Below the pieces are notes generated by a model. The model was not told the origin of the DNA. It made no database searches and worked only from the letters and a program-made list of their open reading frames with translations. From the NCBI RefSeq assembly GCF_009720725.1, contig NZ_WNKT01000013.1:16625-80624 (forward strand): a stretch of DNA of 64,000 nt, read 5' to 3'. This DNA comes from Allochromatium palmeri (GTDB lineage Bacteria; Pseudomonadota; Gammaproteobacteria; Chromatiales; Chromatiaceae). Made by a program: the position numbers and the translations under genes. Position 1 is the first letter of the stretch. Every line of letters starts with the position of its first letter. Shown here piece after piece: positions 10,168-18,291 of the stretch.

Positions 10168-10593
10168 CTAGACGTTGCCGCGCACCCGTCGCACCCCTTC
10201 AGGCTCGGGCCCGGAAAAGGCCTGAGGCGCCGTCAATGCGTCGATGACCTCGAAAACGTCGATCATGCCGACCAAATTACCGTCCGCGTTCGTCACGCAG
10301 ATCGCCGGCTGTCGACTGCGGCAGATTAGATTGCGCACCTCCTCCAAGCGGGTCTCCATCCCGCAGCTGACTGGGTTCCGTGTCATGGCCTCCGCAACCG
10401 TCTTCTGGGCGCCGCGCTCGCCTTCATCGCGAGTGAACAGATCGCGCAGCGAGAGGCTGCCGACCAGCCGTGGCCCATGACAGACCGGCAGCAGCCAATG
10501 GCCGGACTGGCGCATCGCCTCGGCGGCTTCCCATAGGTTGCAACCGGGATCCAATGTCGTGAAGTCTGTCATCATGGTTTGGATCAGCGTCAT
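10168..10593 (-). CDS. CBS-pair domain protein
   Basis: 141 residues with two CBS motifs (about 5-60 and 70-130), the Bateman module that binds adenine nucleotides or related ligands and usually regulates a partner. The typical signatures are present: MMTDFTTLDPGCNLWEAA, then LVGSLSLRDLF, then VAEAMTRNPVSC and LVGMIDVFEVI. No attached enzymatic or DNA-binding domain. It precedes ftsH on the same strand with a 146-base gap, so the two may be co-transcribed, but no direct functional link is known to me. Confidence 0.82.
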   Translation of the reverse strand: MTLIQTMMTDFTTLDPGCNLWEAAEAMRQSGHWLLPVCHGPRLVGSLSLRDLFTRDEGERGAQKTVAEAMTRNPVSCGMETRLEEVRNLICRSRQPAICVTNADGNLVGMIDVFEVIDALTAPQAFSGPEPEGVRRVRGNV

Positions 10594-11058
10594 GCTCGAT
10601 ACCTATTTTCTTCTTTCCTGATAGTGACTTGCGCATCGCGGAGATGCCGCGACGACTAGATAAGCAGCGCAGTTCAAGCCCTAAAACGCTTAGAGCGGTT
10701 TCCATGCCAACTAAGGATGTGGTGAAAGACACAGAACCTTGGCGGGCGCCCGCGCGGCAGCTTAACTAAAGACCCGTATCCGGCAACGCGAACCGCGAAG
10801 ACGCACGGGACACGAAGAAAAACAAGAGTTTGCCTCATGCATGGCCATCAGCCTTTAGGTGAAGGTGACCTGCCGCGCAATTTATTGAAATCCTTTGCGC
10901 TCTTCGGATTCTTTGCGGTTCGACCGCCCTTTTCAGCTGAGACTTAAAAGATCCTGAGCCCTGCCCGTACATCCCGCTCACGCACGCCTTCGCAATCGGG
11001 TGATACGAGCCAGAAACCGGTTGTTTTGGACCAAATCCAAGATGAATGCGAGCGTTGC
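10594..11058. other. Gene-free spacer with a dyad repeat
   Basis: No credible gene. It contains an inverted pair about 115 bases apart, GCGAACCGCGAAG near 10787 and CTTTGCGGTTCG near 10911, around an A-rich GACACGAAGAAAAACAAGAG stretch. This resembles the dispersed 'gcgaagacgc-acgaag' intergenic repeats of many proteobacteria. Base composition is lower in GC than the flanking genes. Promoters for the diverging genes at 10593 and 11214 should lie here or just downstream, but none was assigned. Confidence 0.4.
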
Positions 11059-11168
11059 TTAGGCAGCTGGCAGCGATTCCGCCTGCCAGCCGGTCATGCC
11101 TCCAAGCACATTGAAGACTGCGTTACCGCATTGCTGCGCTAGCCGTTGTCTTTCAGAAGCTGGCCCAG
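11059..11168 (-). pseudogene. Rhodanese C-terminal remnant
   Basis: On the minus strand this reads NAVFNVLGGMTGWQAESLP followed by a stop, almost identical to the end of the intact MBL-rhodanese gene at 51185 (AVFNVLGGMTGWQAESLP). A further upstream piece, GQLLKDNG, resembles the preceding rhodanese helix but is separated by an in-frame stop. There is no start or complete domain, so this is a gene remnant. A second rhodanese remnant lies at 54636. Confidence 0.7.
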
Positions 11169-11213
11169 TGATTGCCTTTCTGTTTTGTCAATCCACTCAA
11201 AGAGAGGAGACCC

Positions 11214-11753
11214 ATGATCGAGGTCCACGAACAGCCTAACAGTAACATCGTCGAGATGACGGTCTCGGGCTCTATGAAAGGACTGACCTCAACCTATCAC
11301 CTACTGACGCGGATCCTTTACGGTATCGCCAGCCTGGCCCTCACGGCGATCAGTCTTGCGATGATCGGTGTCGCCGGATTCGATGTTTGGCACGCTGCGG
11401 ACGCCAGCGAACCGCTCAAGTACGCCATGCTCGACGGCATCGGGTTGGTGGTGGTGTCGCTGGCGGTCTTCGACGTCGCCAAGTATCTGATGGAAGAGGA
11501 GGTGCTGCGCGACCGCGAGCTGCGCTCGGCGACAGAGGCGCGCGAGACGCTGACGAAGTTCTTCGTGATCATCATCATCGCCGTGACGCTGGAGGCCCTG
11601 ATCTTCGTCCTCGGCGCGGCCAGCAAGAATCTCTCACTACTCGTCTATCCGGCCATTCTCTTTGGCGTCTCCTCCCTGATGATGGTTTCGCTCGCACTCT
11701 ATTTGCGCCTGAGCAGCCACGCCGAAGAGCGGCTCCCGGCGCCCGAAGATTGA
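11214..11753 (+). CDS. Four-helix membrane protein, possibly chimeric at its N-terminus
   Basis: 179 residues with four predicted transmembrane segments (about 38-62, 70-92, 115-138 and 145-167) separated by a charged central stretch EEEVLRDRELRSATEARE. I do not recognise a named family for the membrane part. The first ~22 residues, MIEVHEQPNSNIVEMTVSGS, look like the first strand pair of SpoIIAA-like STAS proteins rather than a signal or anchor, which suggests that a promoter, ribosome-binding site and 5' end were captured from another gene. GAGAGGAGA lies seven bases before the ATG. It converges with the FNT gene. Confidence 0.65.
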   Translation: MIEVHEQPNSNIVEMTVSGSMKGLTSTYHLLTRILYGIASLALTAISLAMIGVAGFDVWHAADASEPLKYAMLDGIGLVVVSLAVFDVAKYLMEEEVLRDRELRSATEARETLTKFFVIIIIAVTLEALIFVLGAASKNLSLLVYPAILFGVSSLMMVSLALYLRLSSHAEERLPAPED

Positions 11754-11761
11754 GACAGAAG

Positions 11762-11793
11762 GATCTGAAGCGTCAACCGACGGCTTTCAGATC
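11762..11793. terminator. Imperfect hairpin between convergent genes
   Basis: GATCTGAAG at 11762-11770 pairs with CTTTCAGATC at 11784-11793 with one bulge, in the 33-base gap between two convergent genes. The right arm overlaps the stop codon of the FNT gene. No T tract follows on either strand, so it is at best a weak bidirectional terminator. Confidence 0.3.
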
Positions 11794-12608
11794 TCATCCT
11801 TGACCTGCGCATAGGTGATCAGGGCGAAGAGCCCGGTCCCACCAATCACGTTCCCAATCAAGGCGGGAAGGATTCCGGCCAGAACCGCCTTCGCCCAGGA
11901 CATCTCCCCCGCGAGCGCGAGCAGGAACCACTCGGTCGATCCGGCGACGACGTGGGTCAGTCCACCGAGCGCGATCATGGAGGTGATCAAGACGATGATC
12001 CCGAGTTCGCTGCCCTTGGAACTCGGCATCGACCAGACGATGGATGCGACCATGAACCCGGCCGGGATCCCGTAGAGCAGGGTCTGGAGCGCCGAGTACT
12101 CGAGCAAGTGATGCGATACCGCGAGGGCCGCCTCCAGTTGCACCGGTGGCACGATACCGCCCAGCGTCGCCACTAGGGCGGAGATCAGCGTGCCGACCAT
12201 GTTGGCCGCGAAGACGATGGCCCAGAGCCGCGCGGTTCGTTGAATTCTGAACCGGCTGCAGTCGCTCAGGACAGGCAGCACCACCGTAATGGTGTTTTCG
12301 GTAAAGAGCTGGAGGCGACCCAGAATCACGATGACGAAACCGACGCTGTACCCGAGGCTTTCCAGCACGGACTGGAGTGGACTCTCCCGCAATGCATGGT
12401 GCAGGAACGCCGTGCAGTAGACCGAAAGACTGAGCGCAAGGCCCGCGGCAATGCCGGACCAGAACAGGGAATTGACCGGGCGTGACAACTCCTCCACGCC
12501 TTCCTGGCGCACGACCTCGAAGACTTGCAGCGACCGCAGACCTAGGTGCTCCGAGACTTCCTGCGCTTCCTCGCGGGTGAGCCCCGCACCTTGTTCGCTT
12601 CTAGACAT
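11787..12608 (-). CDS. Formate/nitrite transporter (FNT) family protein, YfdC-like
   Basis: 273 residues. FNT proteins are pentameric inner-membrane channels for small monovalent anions such as formate, nitrite or hydrosulfide. A cytoplasmic N-terminal extension of about 50 charged residues (TREEAQEVSEHLGLRSLQVF) precedes six transmembrane helices. The conserved re-entrant region is visible around GRLQLFTENTITVVLPVLSD and the second half repeat near GGLTHVVAGSTEWFL. The long N-terminus and FTENT motif place it in the YfdC branch, whose physiological substrate is unknown. It stands alone between convergent neighbours. Confidence 0.85.
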   Translation of the reverse strand: MSRSEQGAGLTREEAQEVSEHLGLRSLQVFEVVRQEGVEELSRPVNSLFWSGIAAGLALSLSVYCTAFLHHALRESPLQSVLESLGYSVGFVIVILGRLQLFTENTITVVLPVLSDCSRFRIQRTARLWAIVFAANMVGTLISALVATLGGIVPPVQLEAALAVSHHLLEYSALQTLLYGIPAGFMVASIVWSMPSSKGSELGIIVLITSMIALGGLTHVVAGSTEWFLLALAGEMSWAKAVLAGILPALIGNVIGGTGLFALITYAQVKDEI

Positions 12609-12780
12609 GGCAAAGGCCGCGGGTCGGCGGGAGGAGCAATCGCAACAAGGGCGACACGCGGCCGCGTCGAAACATGATCGTCATCAGCAACCCCAGTGCA
12701 TCCAGAGACAGGCATACGATGACCCGAAGCAAAACCCGCACCGATTCGATTCGGTTGCTGGTCAGCCGCGGTCCCACGCT

Positions 12781-12865
12781 GGGCCAGTTGACGCTCTTCC
12801 TCATCCCCGTGTGCTCTATCTGCTGCTCGCGCGGCACACCCGCCCCCGCGCCGCTCTGGCGCATG
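12781..12865 (+). pseudogene. RND permease C-terminal remnant
   Basis: The sequence matches the last ~28 codons of the RND permease at 2180-5305 (TLLTLFLVPVLYLLLAQRT region) at roughly 85-90 percent identity, with a two-base GT insertion that breaks the frame at CCCGTGTGCTC. It abuts the 3' end of the transaldolase-transketolase gene. No start, promoter or further RND sequence is nearby. It is a relic of a duplicated or exchanged segment. Confidence 0.7.
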
Positions 12866-12866
12866 G

Positions 12867-15809
12867 TCAGGCCGCCAAGGCAAGCGCCTGCTGCTCGATG
12901 GCCTGGCTCGAGAGACGATGCCGCTCACGCAGCGCCTCGGGCGTCGCCGAATGCGGCTCGCCGCTCACACCGAGATGGAACACTCGACCGAGACGCCCGA
13001 CCTGCGCGGCGACCGCCTCGCCAAGCCCGCCGGCGCGATGGTGATCCTCGATGACCAGCAGGCCGCTGGTCTCGCGGGCGGCGCGCTGTAGCGTCTCGAC
13101 ATCCAGGGGCTTCACCGAGTAGGCGTCGATGACGCGCGTCCTCAGCCCGCGCTCGCGCAGATGTGCATGGGCCTCCAGTGCGGTGTGCACGGTGATGCCG
13201 GCCGCCACGAGCGTCAGGACGTCCTGCTCAGACTCGGCCAGGGTCTTGCTGCCGCCCACCGGGAAGCCTTCCTCCGCTGCGTAGAGCACAGGCGTCTTTC
13301 CGCGCGTGGTACGCAGATAGACGATGCCCGGCGTACCGAATGCGGTTTCGGTGAGTCGCTCGGCGCTCACGGCATCGCAGGGATAGAGGACGGTCGTTGC
13401 GTCGAGGGCGCGCAGCATGGCGATATCCTCCAGCCCCATTTGGGAAGGGCCGTCTTCCCCGATCGAGACCCCGGCGTGACTGCCGCAGATCACCAGGTGC
13501 TCCAGGCGCGAGTACGACGCCATGCGCATGAAGTCATGCGCGCGGGTCAGAAAGGCGGCGAAGGTGGCGACACAGGGCCGCTTGCCGCTGGCGGCCAATC
13601 CCATGGCGGCGCCAAGCATGTTCTGCTCCGCGATCTCGGCCGCGACGAAGCGTTCGGGAAAACGGTCCGCGAAGGACGCCGTCTTGGTCGACCCCTTGAC
13701 GTCCCCGTCCAGGACCACCAGATCGTCGAGCGTCTCGCCAAGCTTCGCCAAGGCACTCCCGAAGGCGCTGCGCGTCGCGACCTCATCCCCGTGCGCATAG
13801 TCGACGGACATCCGCCCCGGCGGGAGGCGCGTGTCCCGCACCTGAGCGGCAACGACGTGACGCGGCTCGACGGCGATCCGCACGTCCGCCGCCTTGATCT
13901 CGGCCAAGGCGGCGGCGCATTGCTCGGCGTCGAGCGCCTTGCCGTGCCAGCCATGCGCCCCGGCGAGGAACGACACGCCCTGCCCCTTGACCGTGCGCGC
14001 AATGATGGCCGTGGGACCGGCGTCGCGCGTCTGCTCCAGGGCCGTGAGAATATCCCCGAGATCGTGACCGTCGATCTCCAGCGTGCGCCAGCCGAACGCC
14101 TTGAAGCGCCCGGCGATTACCGATGTGTCATGGCCATAGGGCGCCGGACCGCTCTGCTCGAGGCCGTTGGCATCGACGATGGCGACGACGCCGTCCAGAT
14201 GCTGGTCAGCAGCGAACTGAGCCGCTTCCCAAACCGAGCCCTCGGAGCATTCGCCGTCGCCCAAGAGACAGAAGAGCCGCGCACGGATTCCGTCCAGCCG
14301 GTTGGCCAGTGCCATACCGTTGACCACCGCGAGCCCTTGCCCAAGGGAGCCGGTGGCGACGGGCACCCAAGGATTCTCGGGCGTGGGGTGGCCCTGCAGA
14401 TCACTGTCGAGCTGACGCAGGCTGAGCAGGTCCGAGTCGATCGCGCCCGCCTCGGACAGCGCGGCCCACAGGATTGGCGCGGCGTGGCCCTTCGAGAGCA
14501 GGAAGCGGTCGACATCCCGCGCCTTCGGAGACGCCGGATCCCAGCGCATCTCCTCAAAAAAGAGTGCGGCCAGGATCTCGGCGCAGGACAGGCATGAGGT
14601 GGGGTGCCCCGACCCGGCGGCCGTGGTCATGCGGATGGTCTTGGCCCGGAGCTTGTCCGCCATCGCCGCCAGCGGCTCGTGCGCCGCCGAGCGCCGCAGT
14701 CGCTTGCAGCGTGCCTCCAGCCCCTGCAAGAGCGCGTCGTAAGGATCGATGAATTTCTGCACACCCTCGGCGACGAGCTGCTCGGTGACGGCACCGAGGT
14801 CGATATCCAGATCCGCGAGCCGGCTCAGGATGGTCGCCGCATCCGCGGCATCGTCCGTCAGCGTTCGCTCGACCCTTCCATGAGCGTCGAAGGCGTCCGC
14901 CGTCTTGTCCGGCATGGTGGACACCGTCTGCGGGCCGATCAGCGGCTCGATGTACATGACATCCGAGTAGTCCGGATCCTTGGTGCCCGTGCTGGCCCAG
15001 ACGATGCGCTGCGGGTGAGCGCCCTCGTCGGCGAGATGCCGCCAGCGATGGCCGGCCAGCACCTCGCAGAAATCTGCGTAGACCAAACGTGCGTTGGCGA
15101 CCGCGGCTTGGCCGAGCAGCGACTCGGCCTGGTCGCGCAAGGTCTCGCTCACGCCGGGATCGATGCGGTGACGAAGCTCACGATCCACCGCGACATCGAT
15201 CCGGCTCAGAAAGAAGCTCGCCACCGAACTGACGGAGCGGAGATCCAGCCCATCGCGTAGCCGCTCTTCCATGGCGCGCATGTAGGCTTGCAGCGTCTCG
15301 CGATAGGCGTCGATGCCGAACAGCAAGGTGATGTTGATCCCTTCGTACAGCAGCGTTTCGGTCGCCGCGATCCCGGCTCGGGTGCCCGGGATCTTGATGT
15401 AGAGATTCCGCCGGCTGACTGCCTGCCATAGCTTGCGCGCACCGCGCATGGTCGCTTCCGCGTCGTGGGCCAGATGCGGCGAGACCTCCAAGCTGACGTA
15501 GCCGTCCGCGGTATGAGTCTCCTCGTAGACTGGAAGCAAGAGGTCGCAGGCCTCCTGGACATCGGCGATGGCGAGTCGCTCGTAGATGGCCTCGACATCG
15601 TCACTCTTGGTCAGGGCCGCGCGGATGCGCTCGTCGTACTGGCCCGACCCGGCCATGGCCTTCTCGAAGATGGCTGGATTCGACGTGATTCCGGAGAGAC
15701 CCTGTGTGCGCATCCTTCGCATGAGCGTGCCGTCCTCAATGAGGCCTCGGGAGAGGTTGTCCAGCCAGAAGCTCTGGCCGTGGTCCTTCAATGTGAGCAG
15801 TCGACTCAT
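12867..15809 (-). CDS. Bifunctional transaldolase-transketolase fusion
   Basis: 980 residues joining two non-oxidative pentose phosphate enzymes. Residues 1-365 are a transaldolase of the long (type 3/TalB3-like) form: the Schiff-base Lys is K139 in LYIKIPGT, with D17 in FWLDNLSR and the TSNPAIFEKA loop. Residues ~370-980 are transketolase: GHPTSCLSCAEIL, the thiamine-diphosphate segment GDGECSEGSVWEA, and the pyrimidine domain with EQNMLGAAMGLA. No linker frame break, and GAGGT sits nine bases upstream of the ATG. Fusing the two would channel sugar phosphates between C3/C7 and C5/C4 pools. zwf at 5892 would feed the same pathway. The stop is one base from the RND remnant. Confidence 0.92.
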   Translation of the reverse strand: MSRLLTLKDHGQSFWLDNLSRGLIEDGTLMRRMRTQGLSGITSNPAIFEKAMAGSGQYDERIRAALTKSDDVEAIYERLAIADVQEACDLLLPVYEETHTADGYVSLEVSPHLAHDAEATMRGARKLWQAVSRRNLYIKIPGTRAGIAATETLLYEGINITLLFGIDAYRETLQAYMRAMEERLRDGLDLRSVSSVASFFLSRIDVAVDRELRHRIDPGVSETLRDQAESLLGQAAVANARLVYADFCEVLAGHRWRHLADEGAHPQRIVWASTGTKDPDYSDVMYIEPLIGPQTVSTMPDKTADAFDAHGRVERTLTDDAADAATILSRLADLDIDLGAVTEQLVAEGVQKFIDPYDALLQGLEARCKRLRRSAAHEPLAAMADKLRAKTIRMTTAAGSGHPTSCLSCAEILAALFFEEMRWDPASPKARDVDRFLLSKGHAAPILWAALSEAGAIDSDLLSLRQLDSDLQGHPTPENPWVPVATGSLGQGLAVVNGMALANRLDGIRARLFCLLGDGECSEGSVWEAAQFAADQHLDGVVAIVDANGLEQSGPAPYGHDTSVIAGRFKAFGWRTLEIDGHDLGDILTALEQTRDAGPTAIIARTVKGQGVSFLAGAHGWHGKALDAEQCAAALAEIKAADVRIAVEPRHVVAAQVRDTRLPPGRMSVDYAHGDEVATRSAFGSALAKLGETLDDLVVLDGDVKGSTKTASFADRFPERFVAAEIAEQNMLGAAMGLAASGKRPCVATFAAFLTRAHDFMRMASYSRLEHLVICGSHAGVSIGEDGPSQMGLEDIAMLRALDATTVLYPCDAVSAERLTETAFGTPGIVYLRTTRGKTPVLYAAEEGFPVGGSKTLAESEQDVLTLVAAGITVHTALEAHAHLRERGLRTRVIDAYSVKPLDVETLQRAARETSGLLVIEDHHRAGGLGEAVAAQVGRLGRVFHLGVSGEPHSATPEALRERHRLSSQAIEQQALALAA

Positions 15810-16009
15810 GAGAAGCTACCTCGCTCGATCGTCGGAGGGCTGGCGCAATGCCGGTCACTCGCCGGCAAGGTGCCTTGCCGGCGTCTTCGTCGCCTACGTC
15901 AGCGAGGATCTACTGACCCTGCATATCTGACCGGCTATGTGCTGGCATGCTGGTGGTCTTGCACATTCTGTGGGGCTTCGTCGGCCCCAGGCGCTGGAGA
16001 GGACGCGGT

Positions 16010-16717
16010 TTACAAACTTTGCCCAGACATCTTGTCGGCCTTTTCCGACCCAGACATCTTTTCAGCCTTCTCCGACGGCGCCTTGTCGGTCGAGTAGCGC
16101 ATGACGATCAGAGATCTGGCCAGCAACTCTGGACCACCGAAGAACTGATCGTCCACCGTGCCGGTGACGTTGACGCGATCACCTTTCCGCACCTTCAAAT
16201 AGCCTTCGTCGTCGAGCGGATCGAACCCAAGCTGGTCAGTTGAGACCGTCAGCTTCCGCTTACCCGTATCCACAGTGAATTCATCGTCGCCGATCGAAGT
16301 CACCTGACCGCTGACCCAAGTTTGCGCGATGACAATCGGCACTGTGGTGGTGATGATTGCGGTGTCTTCCTCGTCTGCGGCGCTGGAGAAGAAGGTCGTC
16401 CCCAGTTTCTCCAGATAGACGCTGCCGGCCTCGATCGTCGTGGTCTCGAATAGGTCGTCGTCGACCTTGCCGACAACATTGACTTTGTCGCCGGGCAGCA
16501 GTTTGTAGGCGTCCGCATCACGATCACCATCGTCCATTTCGACGATCACGTTGCCGTCGCCATAGTTCAGGGTGAAGTGGTCGCGCTCGACCGACTCAAC
16601 CACTCCGCCAAGGCTGATCCAGGTCTCGTCTGGCTGCATGTAGGGATCCTGCTCCGCGACGGCAGGAAGAGCGAATAAGGTTCCAGCCAGTGTGAGCATC
16701 AATGGGTTGCATCGCAT
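16010..16717 (-). CDS. Secreted protein with two BOF (OB-fold) domains
   Basis: 235 residues with a clear Sec signal peptide (residues 1-21, LTLAGTLFALPAVA then cleavage). Two tandem copies of a bacterial OB-fold follow, near 30-100 and 125-205, each with the G-x-V-T/V-S/E-I/V pattern and a GDKVNVVGKVDD or GDRVNVTGTVDD turn typical of the YgiW/YdeI/NirD stress-tolerance family. The C-terminal tail carries a short near-repeat, EKAEKMSGSEKADKMSG. Probably periplasmic, binding a small cationic or oligosaccharide ligand; the ligand is unknown. GGAGAA six bases before the ATG supports the start. Confidence 0.72.
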   Translation of the reverse strand: MRCNPLMLTLAGTLFALPAVAEQDPYMQPDETWISLGGVVESVERDHFTLNYGDGNVIVEMDDGDRDADAYKLLPGDKVNVVGKVDDDLFETTTIEAGSVYLEKLGTTFFSSAADEEDTAIITTTVPIVIAQTWVSGQVTSIGDDEFTVDTGKRKLTVSTDQLGFDPLDDEGYLKVRKGDRVNVTGTVDDQFFGGPELLARSLIVMRYSTDKAPSEKAEKMSGSEKADKMSGQSL

Positions 16718-16758
16718 ACGGTTTCTCCTTCATTGGTCATCAGTTCCTCCGCGAGAAA

Positions 16759-17136
16759 CCCCGTCCTTCAGGGCGGGGAGGGAGAGCGGCTACGACCGTG
16801 CAGCCACCGGAAACAGGTGCAGGCTTTCCACCTGCCGGGCCGTGAGGCTCTGCCCGTAAGGGCCTGGTGACGGTGCGGCGTCTCACGACGCCACACGCTC
16901 CCCTCGCCAATGTGTGCAACCGGCTCCCGCTGGCGCGGCGATCAAAACCTTCGGCGCTTTACCGTTCGCCTGCATGATCTCGACCTTTCAGAGCGGCGGA
17001 CTGAGGAAGCATCCGCCGGTGAGTCTTAGCGACCTGTTGCATACGTAGCCCCTTTCGACCCTCCTGGTCAGGCGGGCTGAGGCTGGTCAACCCAGCTTGC
17101 TTTCACAAGCTCCGCCCTTCGGGGCGGGGTAGTTGA
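16759..17136. mobile_element. IS200/IS605-like remnant without transposase
   Basis: Two subterminal imperfect palindromes, CCCCGTCC-TTCA-GGGCGGGG (16759-16778) and CTCCGCCC-TTC-GGGGCGGGG (17110-17129), the latter followed by TAGTTGAC, resemble the left and right end hairpins of IS200/IS605 elements. The ~330 bp between them has no open frame for TnpA or TnpB. It is either a deletion derivative or a palindrome-associated non-autonomous element. If any TnpB guide-RNA scaffold survives it would lie just before the right hairpin. Confidence 0.5.
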
Positions 17137-17173
17137 CGAAAGAATCCCGGTCTCATCGTCCGGGGCCCGCGCC

Positions 17174-17246
17174 TTAAACCGCTCATCAAAATGGGGACGG
17201 CCACAAAAGGACGTTTCTCAACTCTGGACGCGGTGGGCGCGGTTTG
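17174..17246. repeat. Inverted-repeat element, copy B
   Basis: TTAAACCGC at the left and GCGCGGTTT at the right bound a 73-bp element related to copy A. Its interior reads ACAAAAGGACGTTTCTCAAC, which is the reverse complement of the copy A core with a few changes. It lies 38 bases beyond the IS605-like right hairpin, so several mobile sequences have accumulated at this site. Confidence 0.55.
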
Positions 17247-17514
17247 ATCAAGGCAGGCACCATGCCAAGCAAGTCTCTACGGCCTGAGCTACGTGGTAGT
17301 CACGAAGGTCCATGTCGGTGATCGTGCGCGCCGAACATGCTGGCCGCGCAAGTACTGAGTCGATCAAGGCGACGTCGTCGCGAGACCTGAGTCACCGGGT
17401 ACACTGATTCGTGGCATCGGCTCAAATACCCCCACCAGTGGTTGCCTACAACCATTGCCCCCTGTCTTGGCCGGACGCGATCCCCTGTGCATCAGCGCGG
17501 CCTGCGCTGAGCCT
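17247..17514. other. Gene-free spacer
   Basis: No gene with a plausible start, composition or similarity was seen. It contains scattered short phrases also found in other spacers but no strong repeat. It lies between inverted-repeat copy B and the dispersed repeat at 17515. Confidence 0.35.
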
Positions 17515-17593
17515 CGCTGTCGTCGAGATGTCTGATCCGATGCCGCGAGGAATGGCCTGATATCTGCGTCTGCTGCCATTGCTGAAGTGCGAT
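17515..17593 (-). repeat. Dispersed ~78-bp repeat, copy 1 (inverted relative to 62616)
   Basis: The reverse complement of this stretch matches 62616-62691 with about 80-85 percent identity, including ATATCAGGCCAT, CCTCGCGGCATCGGATCAG and CTCGACGACAGCG. Reading both copies in the same frame gives similar peptides (ISGHxSRHRIRxLDDS), but neither has a gene around it, so shared ancestry at DNA level is the safer reading. The function is unknown. Confidence 0.6.
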
Positions 17594-17753
17594 ATCACCT
17601 CGCGTCATCCCGGAGACATCCCATTCTTCGTCAAGCAGATTCTCAAGCAGGTCGAGAGGGGGCGGGCCTCGGGCTGAAGAAGCGCCCGACGACGCTTGGC
17701 TTGATCTTCGCAAGACATTTGCTGCTTCTTTCAACAACGACGGAGGAATTCAA

Positions 17754-18041
17754 ATGACCGAACGAGAAGCCTACGTGGACCAGATGAAGGCCAAGCTCGA
17801 ACAATGGAACGCCGAGATCGGCGTACTCGAGGCCAAGGCAAAGGTCGCCGGTGCCGATGCCAAGGTGAAGTACGACGAGTACCTCTCGACGCTGAAGGAG
17901 AAACAGGCCGACGCCTCGGCGCGGCTCGAGGCGTTACGCGACTCGAGCGGTGACGCCTGGCAGGACATCCGCGACGGCGCCAACCAAGCCGCGGACGCCT
18001 TGGGCGAGGCCCTGAAGTCCGCGAAGTCCAAGCTCCATTAG
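17754..18041 (+). CDS. Small coiled-coil protein
   Basis: 95 residues, almost entirely helical with heptad spacing: KLEQWNAEIGVLEAKAKVAG, then LKEKQADASARLEAL and a C-terminal ADALGEALKSAKSK amphipathic helix. It resembles the small conserved coiled-coil proteins of the sll1863/DUF-type stress group found near general-stress genes in proteobacteria and cyanobacteria, but I cannot name the family firmly. GGAGG eight bases upstream of the ATG supports the start. No signal peptide, so probably cytoplasmic. Confidence 0.65.
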   Translation: MTEREAYVDQMKAKLEQWNAEIGVLEAKAKVAGADAKVKYDEYLSTLKEKQADASARLEALRDSSGDAWQDIRDGANQAADALGEALKSAKSKLH

Positions 18042-18198
18042 TTGTTCCATTAGTTGCCCTTGACCTTTGCCGGCCCCTGTGAAGCGGTCGGCCGGGCATG
18101 AGGGTCTGGGTCGATTGGCCACCCTGCCTCGACCATCAAGGCAAGCAGGGCCAGTCGGCTCCAGGCTCTCGATACAGTTCCAGAACACCGGTTCTCGG

Positions 18199-18288
18199 TG
18201 GCCTGAGCCAGATCGGACTCAGCCCCTGTGGTCACTTCCCCCACGTCCTTAACCAAAGACGGTTTGTTTGGCGACCCGGCCGCCGCGG
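18199..18288 (-). pseudogene. FtsH internal remnant
   Basis: The minus strand reads [17 protein letters not shown] preceded by a broken GGRVAxQTVFG equivalent, matching the protease domain of FtsH at 8024 ([17 protein letters not shown]). Nucleotide identity to that gene is about 90 percent apart from an insertion of roughly 13 bases in the middle. It lies immediately beyond the 3' end of the GH15 gene. It is a fragment with no start or catalytic motif. Confidence 0.7.
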
Positions 18289-18291
18289 GTC

